The translations under genes were made by a program, and so were the position numbers. Under the pieces are notes generated by a model. That model was not told where the DNA came from. It worked only from the letters and a program-made list of their open reading frames with translations, and ran no database searches. From DASSBG01 sp963800395 (GTDB taxonomy: Bacteria; Pseudomonadota; Gammaproteobacteria; Xanthomonadales; Rhodanobacteraceae), in assembly GCA_963800395.1 (NCBI GenBank), contig CAWDBD010000027.1:96058-160057 (forward strand): DNA of 64,000 bases, read 5' to 3'. Shown piece after piece: positions 57,719 through 64,000 of this stretch (positions are counted from its first letter, which is position 1; every line of letters begins with the position of its first letter).

Positions 57719-58258
57719 TCATCGACGACAACGCGGCGTTCAGCGGCAGCCTGGCGCGCATGCTGCGCGTCGAGGCTACATGAGGAAACGGCTGAAAGCG
57801 CGCACGGGCTTGCGCGGGCAAGGCACTTCAAGAATGCGTGCGAGACCCTGACATGAAGCTGGGCGATGACAGCGGCATCGACCTGATTCGGCCGCTGCTG
57901 CAGGTGCGCTCCGACTGCGCATTCTGCTCCTTACCGGCTACGCCAGCATCGCCACCACCGTCAGCGCCATCAAGCTCGGCGCGCACGACTATCTCAGCAG
58001 CCGGCCTCGGCAGGTGACATCGTGCAGCACTCGAGCAGAGCCGCGAGAACGATAGGGCGCCGGCTCGGTTGAAGAATCGCGATGCCCCTGCGCCGCCTGG
58101 AATGGGACACATCCAGCGGGTGCTGGAGCGCATCAGGGCATGTCTCGGCAGCCGCCGCGAGCTGGGCATGCATCGCCGTTTTGCAGAGACTGCAGACGCC
58201 GGGGGCGGTAGCCGCAACACCGCTTCAGCGCAGCTCTGCCTGTCGCCTACTGTGGTAA
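57693..58258 (+). CDS. RegA/PrrA-like response regulator with Fis-type HTH (frameshifted)
   Basis: The receiver starts ALIIDDNAAFSGSLARML. The phospho-acceptor segment CVILDMKLGDDSGIDLI is rebuilt near 57850. LLTGYASIATTVSAIKLGAHDYL follows, then a C-terminal Fis-like helix-turn-helix (WDHIQRVL to AARELGMHRR) as in RegA/PrrA-class regulators, which control respiration and redox genes. It overlaps the kinase gene. Several one-base indels interrupt it. The regulon is not visible, though an aconitase gene follows 31 bases later on the same strand. Confidence 0.72.
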
Positions 58259-58289
58259 CGGATGTAATTTTTCAACTAGGAGCAAGTTC

Positions 58290-60231
58290 ATGGCCATGAA
58301 CGTCGCCCACAAGCTGATCCAGTCGACACCTGGTCGACGGCGACATGACGCCCGGCGAGGAAATCGCGCTGAGGATCGACCAGACCCTGACCCAGGACGC
58401 CACCGGCACCCTGGTGATGCTGGAGCTGGAGGCGATGAATCTGGAACGGGTGAAGACCGAGCTGTCGGCACAGTACGTCGACCACAACCTGATCCAGGAA
58501 GATTTCAAGAACCCGGACGACCACCTGTTCCTGCAGAGCGCCTGCCAGCGCTTCGGCGTGCATTTCTCGCGCCCCGGCAACGGCATCTCGCACGCGGTGC
58601 ACATGCAGCACTTCGGCAAGCCCGGCACGCACCATGCTCGGCTCCGACAGCCACACGCCGGCGGCCGGCTCGATGGGCATGCTGGCGATCGGCGCCGGCG
58701 GCCTGGAAGTGGCCATGGCCATGGCCGGCGAACCGTTCTTACACCAAGATGCCCGAGATCTGGGGCGTCAAGCTCACCGGCAAGCTGCCGGACTGGGTCT
58801 CGGCCAAGGACGTGATTCTGGAAATGCTGCGCCGCCACGACGTCGACGGCGGCGTGGGGCGCATCATCGAGTACTACGGCCCGGGCCTGGAACACCTGTC
58901 GGCCATGGACCGCCACGTGATCGCCAACATGGGCGCCGAACTCGGCGCCACCACCACCGTGTTCCCCTCGGACGACGCGGTGCGCCGCTTCCTGACCGCG
59001 CACGGGCGCGGCGACGACTGGAGCGAGCTGGTGGCCGACGAGGGCGCCGACTACGACGTGCACGAGACCATCGACCTGTCCAACCTGGAGCCGCTGATCG
59101 CCAAGCCGACCAGCCCCGGCAACGTGGTGCGCGTGAGCGAGATCGCCGGCCAGCCGCTGTACCAGGCCTACATCGGTTCCTCGGCCAACCCCGGCTACCG
59201 CGACTACGCCATGGCCGCGGCCATGGTCGCCGGCAAAAGCGTGAGCGGCCAGGTGTCGTTCGACATCAACCCAGTCTCGCGCGGCATCCTCGCCACGCTG
59301 ATGCGCGACGGCCACATGATGCATCTGGTCGAGGCCGGCGCGCGCCTGCACCAGGCCGGCTGCAACGGCTGCATCGGCATGGGCCAGGCCCCGGCCAGCG
59401 GCCGCAACAGCCTGCGCACCACGCCGCGCAACTTCCCCGGCCGCTCCGGCACGCGCGAGGACGCGGTGTTCCTGTGCAGCCCGGAAACCGCCACCGCCTC
59501 GGCGCTGAAAGGCGTGATCACCGATCCGCGCACGCTGGACATGGACTACCCCGACATCCGCGACAGCGAGGACCCGATCGTCGACACCCGCAACCTGGCC
59601 GCGCCGCTGCCGCTGGCCGAGGCGCGCAACATCGAGCTGGTCAAGGGCCCCAACATCGCCTCGCTGCCGAACTTCGACCCGCTGCCCGATGCGCTGGAAG
59701 TGCCGGTGCTGCTGAAGGTCGGCGACGACATCTCCACCGACGAAATCATGCCGGCCGGCGCACGCGTGCTGCCGTTCCGCAGCAACATCCCGAAGATCGC
59801 CGATTTCGTCTACGAGCAGGTCGATGAAAGCTACGTCCAGCGCGCCAGGGACACCGGCGATCACGCCATCGTCGGCGGCGAGAACTACGGCCAGGGCTCC
59901 TCGCGCGAACACGCGGCGCTGGCCCCGCGCCACCTCGGCCTGCGCGTGGTCGTCGCCAAGGACTACGCCCGCATCCACTGGCAGAACCTGGTCAACTTCG
60001 GCGTGCTGCCGCTGAGCTTTGCCGATGCATCCGACTACGACAGACTCGACAAGGGCGACATGCTCGACGCTGGAGAACCTGCGCCAGTCCCTGGCCGACA
60101 GCGACACCATCGAGGCGAAGACCGGCAACGGCAAGACCCTCAAGCTCAAGCACCAGCTTTCCCCGCGCCAGGTCGAGGTGCTGCTGGCCGGCGGCCTTAT
60201 CAACTGGATGCGCGAGCGCCAGGCGGCGTAA
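58290..60231 (+). CDS. Aconitate hydratase, Aquifex-type (frameshifted)
   Basis: An aconitase of about 645 aa, shorter than AcnA or AcnB and matching the putative Aquifex-type group. Start ATG at 58290 follows an AGGAGC site. Seen in order: LTQDATGTLVMLELEAM, LGSDSHTPAAGSMGML with the first Fe-S Cys region missing as usual at this position, CNGCIGMGQAPASGRNSLRT with two cluster Cys residues, PGRSGTREDAVFLCSPETA with a third Cys, and the swivel-domain GENYGQGSSREHAAL. Single extra bases near 58335, 58635, 58735 and 60070 split it; each can be removed to restore the protein. It may act in the TCA cycle. Confidence 0.87.
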
Positions 60232-60240
60232 GGACCGGGA

Positions 60241-60328
60241 GTCGGGACTCGGGAGTCGGGAGTCGGGAGTCGGGAGTCGGGAGTCGGGAGTCGGGAGTCG
60301 GGAGTCGGGAGTCGGGAGTCGGGAGTCG
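60241..60328. repeat. GGGAGTC heptanucleotide tandem array
   Basis: About twelve near-perfect copies of a 7-base unit (GGGAGTC) directly after the aconitase stop. Heptamer arrays are slippage-prone. A second, less regular array lies at about 60583-60657. Confidence 0.85.
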
Positions 60329-60580
60329 GGATGATCGTCCGCGAAGGACGCGAAAAGCGCAAAGGAACGAACGTCGCCCGGAAAAAGACGGGTGATTGGA
60401 GAACCTCGTCATCCTGGGGCCGCGCGCAGCGCGGAACCCGGGATCCAATTTGGGCTTCCCCGACCTCGCCGGTATTCGTTTGCCGCGCGATCAACAATGG
60501 ATCCCGGATCGCGGCTACGCCGCGTCCAGGATGACGGTCTTTATCGCCGGGATGGAGCGAAGCGCGGAGCGGGAAGATTT
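60329..60580. repeat. Long direct repeat, copy A
   Basis: Starts GATCGTCCGCGAAGGACGCG and continues with an internal palindrome-like section (GTCATCCTGGGG near 60408 and CCAGGATGAC near 60525). It matches copy B (60657-60912) along its length with scattered differences, including one inserted segment near 60450. Confidence 0.75.
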
Positions 60581-60582
60581 CA

Positions 60583-60657
60583 GGACTCGGGGCTCGGGAG
60601 TCGGGAGCTCGGGAGCTCGGGAGTCGGGAGTCGGGAGTCGGGAGTCGGGAGTCGGGA
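60583..60657. repeat. Second GGGAGTC-type array
   Basis: A heptanucleotide array with interspersed GGGAGCTC variants between the two long direct repeats. Confidence 0.7.
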
Positions 60658-60912
60658 AGATGGTCCGCGAAGGACGCGAAAAGCGCAAAGGAATGAGCGT
60701 TGCCCGGAAAAAGACGGGTGATTGGAGAACCTCGTCATCCTGGGGCCGCGCGCAGCGCGGAACCCGGGAATTAATTTGGGCTTCCCTGTCCTCGCCGTTA
60801 TTCGTGTGTCGTGCGATCGACAATGGATCCCGGATCGCGGCTACGCCGCGTCCAGGATGACGGCCTTTATCGCCGGGATGGAGCGAAGCGCGGTCCGGGA
60901 AGGTTTCGGCCA
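60657..60912. repeat. Long direct repeat, copy B
   Basis: Second copy of the unit at 60329-60580, about 330 bases downstream of it, again followed by a short GGACTCGGGACTC tail near 60912. A partial third copy of the GTCCGCGAA part begins at 60935. Confidence 0.75.
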
Positions 60913-60960
60913 GGACTCGGGACTCGGGATGATCGTCCGCGAAAGAGGACGTGGAGGAGA

Positions 60961-61172
60961 TGGGCATGAGCGGCCCGGCCGCTTGAACCCGCCACCAAAA
61001 CCGTCGTCATTCTGCGCGGAGCCGAAGGCGGAGTCGCAGAATCCATGCTCGCCAAGTACCTGGAGCTGAGGCACTCCGCAACAAGATCCTGCGACTCCGG
61101 TCGCTTCGCTCCTTCTGCGCAGGATGACGCAGGTTTGGCACTGCTCGCCGCTCGTCCCTCGCATCTCGTCTC
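60961..61172. other. Intergenic region with GTCATTCTGCGC inverted repeat
   Basis: Contains GTCATTCTGCGC near 61007 and its near complement CTGCGCAGGATGAC near 61115, spanning a symmetrical GC-rich section. No gene is supported. Confidence 0.5.
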
Positions 61173-61855
61173 TCACTGCACGGGTACGTCATACAGGAGA
61201 TGCGGGGTGGGTTCGGGCTCGAGGGTGTAGTGCCACCACTCCAGCGGGTAGTTTCTGAAACCGTGCTTGCGCATGGCCTTGCGCAGACGTTGTCGGTCGG
61301 CGCGCTGGGCCGCGGTAGCGCCGGGCCAGTCGGTGTGCGCGGCGGTGCCGAAGTAGTCGAAGGCGGTGCCCATGTCCAGCGGCATGCAGTGGGGCGTCGT
61401 CGGTGCAGTGCATCAGGGTCAGGTCGACGGTGGCGCCGCGGCTGTGACCGGAGACCGGCGCGATGTAGTCACCCAGGAGTGCGCTCTTGTCCAGCTTGGG
61501 GGTAGTGCGCGGCCCTGGTGCGGGTATCGTCGAGGTCGTGGGCCCAGCGCACGAAGTGCGCCACCGCGCGTGCCTCGGTCGTAGCAGTCGAACAGTTTCA
61601 GGGCGCAAGCCTGTCACGGCGCAGGTCGTGCTCGACTGCCGCCAGCGCCTGGGCTGCTTTTTCTTTCAGCAGGCACCTGGCGGCCTCGTAGCCGTCCACC
61701 GGCTCACCGACGAAGTTGTCGTGGCCGGCGTACTTGATGTCCTCGGCGATGTCCGGCACCAGGCCGCGGATGCCCGACCAGGCTGGCCTCCTCCGCCGTG
61801 GCGGCCGTCGACACGCCCACATGCGGCGGGATGCGGTCGCCCTTCCGCTGTCAGC
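61173..61855 (-). CDS. D-alanyl-D-alanine dipeptidase, VanX/DdpX-type (5' truncated, frameshifted)
   Basis: A Zn-dependent D-Ala-D-Ala dipeptidase. Seen: GLVPDIAEDIKYAGHDNFVG and VDGYEAARCLLKEKAAQAL, the zinc-site segment SGHSRGATVDLTLMH with His and Asp, GTAFDYFG, and the C-terminal EWWHYTL with the catalytic Glu and His. The first residues that can be followed are RIPPHVGVSTAATAEEASLV near 61820-61850; the signal peptide expected before them is missing, because a kinase gene fragment replaces it at about 61855. Several frame changes occur (near 61780, 61600, 61510-61540, 61390). Role in cell-wall peptide recycling is inferred. Confidence 0.82.
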
Positions 61856-63637
61856 TTGCGGCGCAGGATTTCGGCATTGCCGCGGATGATGGCGGCGGGG
61901 TTGTTGATTTCGTGGGCGACACCTGCCGCCAAAGAACCGATGGCGGCCAGCTTCTCCCGGCGGGCCAATTCCTGGCGGGCGCGCAGGAGTTCGGCGTGTT
62001 TGGCTTCGAGTTCCCGGGTGCGGTCGGCAACCTTTTCCTCCAGGGAATGATTGAGGGCGTCAAGCTTCATATAAGACGTCTGCAGGGCAGCCTCCGCTTC
62101 CTGCCGGTCGGTAATATCCAGACAGGTCACCACCGCCCCTTCGACCTCCCCCGTCTCGCTGCGCATGGGGGTGGCCGTGTATTCGACGGAGACGAAACTG
62201 CCGTCCAGTCGGGTGATGGTCTGATCGTGCCGACGAAAGGAAGTCCCCTGTTGGAAAACGGCCGCCAGCGGATCGTCCTCCCGCTCCCTCCCCTCGACCG
62301 TCGCCGGACGCAGAAATTCCCGGTGCGGGCGACCGAGCAGACGTTGCGGATCCCAGCCCAGCAGCCGGCCGCCGGCCGGATTGACGAAGGTCGCCCGTCC
62401 CTGCCGGTCCAGGCCGACGATCCCCTCGCCGGCGGAATCGAGAATCAGCTCTTTTTGCCGCTGCAGCCGGGCCAAGGCCAAAACCTGTCCCCGGACCTTT
62501 TTCGATATCAGGACGCCGAGCCCGAGGAAGCCGCCGAGAAAAATAACATTGACCGCCAACAGGTCGCGCATCCCCCGGGACAGACTCTCCGCCGCTCGCC
62601 GTCCCAGCGACTGCCCCCGCTCGACCGCCTGTGCGGCGAGCACGGGGTGAACCCTCTCGATCCCCTCGAACAGATCCCGGGTGCGGCTTTCGAGCGCCGC
62701 GCCCTCCTGTTCCAGATGCAGGGTGTCGCTGGACAGACGGTAGAGTCCTCCTTGGCCGAGGCGGATTGTCTGGTATTCTTGGACAACGGCATAGCCGCGA
62801 CCGAAGAGGATATTGCGCAGCTCGGCGATGGCAGCGGGCGCCAGGGCGGCCGATGCGGCCGGGGCGTTCTCCTCCGCCAACAGGCGCAACTGGTGCTCCA
62901 GGCGTTCCAGCAACGGTTTGAGCTGATTATCCTTAAGATCGGCCAGATGATCGAGCTGGTTTTCCCCGGCGAGGGTTTCCACCAGCCGCGACAGTTCGGA
63001 GAGTTCGCTCCTGACCTCTTTGATGGCGCGGGTGCGGTTGTGGACGAGGGTGGGAAGAATGTCCGGGCCAAGGCGGCAGCCTCTGCCCCGCTGGCGTTTC
63101 GCCACCGGCGAATCAGCACAGCTTCCTCCAGCCGCTGCTGCCCTTCCACTATTTCCGCTTCCGCCGCAAGGATTCCAGCAGAGTGCGAGCTTTCCCGAGG
63201 GTGATCTTCCCCTCCAGATCGACGGCCAATGGGCGGAAGCGGATGCGCCAGGCGGCCGCCTGCGCCCTCACCTCCACCAACCCCGCGATGGTCGCCGCCA
63301 GATCGTCGAGAACGGCAGCGGGGACCGGCGCCGGATGGGTTTCGCGGACGTCCTCCACCTCGCGGAGCAGTTCCGTCAGAGTTGCGGAAGACGTTTGTGG
63401 CTCGCGTCCCTGCAACAGAGCATGAATTTCGCCGCGGACTTCCTGCCCCAGGCGCTGCAGCCGGGCGGTCCCTTGCGTCAGATGCTTTTCCTGCTCGAAC
63501 AGTTGCATCCTCTCGCGATTCAGCCCGGAAAGGGTCCAGCCGACCAAGGCACTGGTGGCGGCGCGGGAGAACAGACCGGTGGCGACCAGAACCCAGACCA
63601 GCAGGGTGACCGAGCGGCCGTAGCGCCGGGCATTCAT
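61856..63637 (-). CDS. PAS-domain sensor histidine kinase, 3' truncated (frameshifted)
   Basis: An inner-membrane kinase of at least 590 residues. MNARRYGRSVTLLVWVLVAT at 63637 starts an N-terminal membrane segment. A long helical periplasmic region, a second membrane span (VNVIFLGGFLGLGVLI), a PAS domain (ILDSAGEGIVGLDRQGRATF, TPMRSETGEVEGAVVTCLDI), a coiled coil and the H-box AAGVAHEINNP follow. It is cut after RRKL, without the ATP-binding domain, at the point where VanX begins. Frame changes near 63150-63060. Style and operon with a LivK-like protein recall Desulfuromonadales-type kinases; this is an impression only. Confidence 0.75.
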
Positions 63638-64000
63638 GGCAACTGCTGCTCCAGGGTCTGCCCGATATCCTCCCAGCGGAAGGGAAAGCAGTTCGCCGCC
63701 AAGCAATCGGGTCGGCCAAACGGCATGACTGGCCTGGCGCGTATTCCCGGCCCGAGGTGCAGCGGTACGCCGACCCCCAGATCGAAGGTCCCCAACCCCT
63801 CCAAGGCATCGACGACAGTCTCCCGCCCCGGTTTTCCTTCGATGCGCTGCAGGGCGGCAACCAGCAGACGGGCGGTCAGATAGCCCTCCAGGCCGACAAA
63901 GGTTGGGGCGACCGCAGGCATACGGGTGCTTAGCGCCTCATGGTATTCGCGCACCAGGGGGAGACTCTGATTGCCGATATGCGGCACCACCTGCGTGACG
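63634..64000 (-). CDS. LivK-like ABC transporter substrate-binding protein (partial)
   Basis: The C-terminal 120 or so residues of a branched-chain amino-acid-type periplasmic binding protein (Peripla_BP_6). APTFVGLEGYLTARLLVAALQRI, RETVVDALEGLGTFDLG and VGVPLHLGP are the typical end of such proteins when they work beside sensor kinases. The stop overlaps the kinase ATG by four bases. The gene continues beyond the window edge. Confidence 0.78.
   Translation of the reverse strand, partial: VTQVVPHIGNQSLPLVREYHEALSTRMPAVAPTFVGLEGYLTARLLVAALQRIEGKPGRETVVDALEGLGTFDLGVGVPLHLGPGIRARPVMPFGRPDCLAANCFPFRWEDIGQTLEQQLP

Noticed and set aside
60241..60912. CRISPR-like array in the repeat cluster
   Set aside because: The repeats are 7-base tandem units and two long direct copies, without regular unique spacers or cas genes.

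Overview
The window reads as part of a high-GC gammaproteobacterial chromosome, most likely order Xanthomonadales (Rhodanobacteraceae/Lysobacteraceae, possibly near Dokdonella). This placement is inferred from gene content: a class-B DPP-IV peptidase, a PdsSR two-component pair, a Pla-1/cef-type lipoprotein lipase, a fused thrA in a thrABC operon, a MaeB malic enzyme-phosphotransacetylase and secreted proteins ending in IFADGFE. No rRNA, tRNA or CRISPR array was recognised.

Layout. 1-9 kb: response-regulator end, ung, a DPP-IV peptidase, an SGNH hydrolase with an AlaA-like aminotransferase, a nested-inverted-repeat element, a polytopic membrane protein, rsgA. 9-20 kb: maeB, then a minus-strand block of cca, an NDUFA9-like reductase, slt, cyoE, a PdsS-like kinase and its PdsR-like regulator. 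20-21.4 kb: an IS3-family insertion sequence with a 4-bp target duplication. 21.4-26.3 kb: rpe, djlA, purC, an Mpo1-like protein. 26.3-29.3 kb: the most notable locus, a split borosin system (alpha-N-methyltransferase plus an 85-aa precursor) followed by a TPR-GGDEF diguanylate cyclase. 29.4-36 kb: lipoprotein lipase, epimerase-like protein, degenerate-kinase-like protein, dinB, small proteins. 36.5-38 kb: a cupredoxin/FTR1 iron-uptake remnant. 38.4-45 kb: a palindromic element and a run of exported proteins. 45-48.8 kb: an AT-richer island with an OLD-family nuclease, an IS5-type remnant, a TPR lipoprotein and a small orphan. 48.9-54 kb: thrC-thrB-thrA on the minus strand behind a leader peptide with nine consecutive Thr codons. 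54-58.3 kb: a TonB-dependent receptor diverging from a RegBA-like two-component system. 58.3-60.2 kb: an Aquifex-type aconitase. 60.2-61.2 kb: dense intergenic repeats. 61.2-64 kb: a VanX-type dipeptidase abutting a truncated kinase and a LivK-like binding protein that look foreign to the rest.

Quality caveat. Many conserved genes (maeB, cca, slt, cyoE, the pdsS-like gene, the IS transposase, dinB, thrC, the TonB receptor, regBA, the aconitase, vanX, the terminal kinase) are broken by single-base indels, mostly insertions. The protein sequence continues cleanly in the next frame each time. This pattern fits uncorrected sequencing error better than gene decay, so those genes are reported over their full span with the breaks noted. 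The junction near 61.85 kb, where two genes are cut at the same point, may be an assembly chimera.
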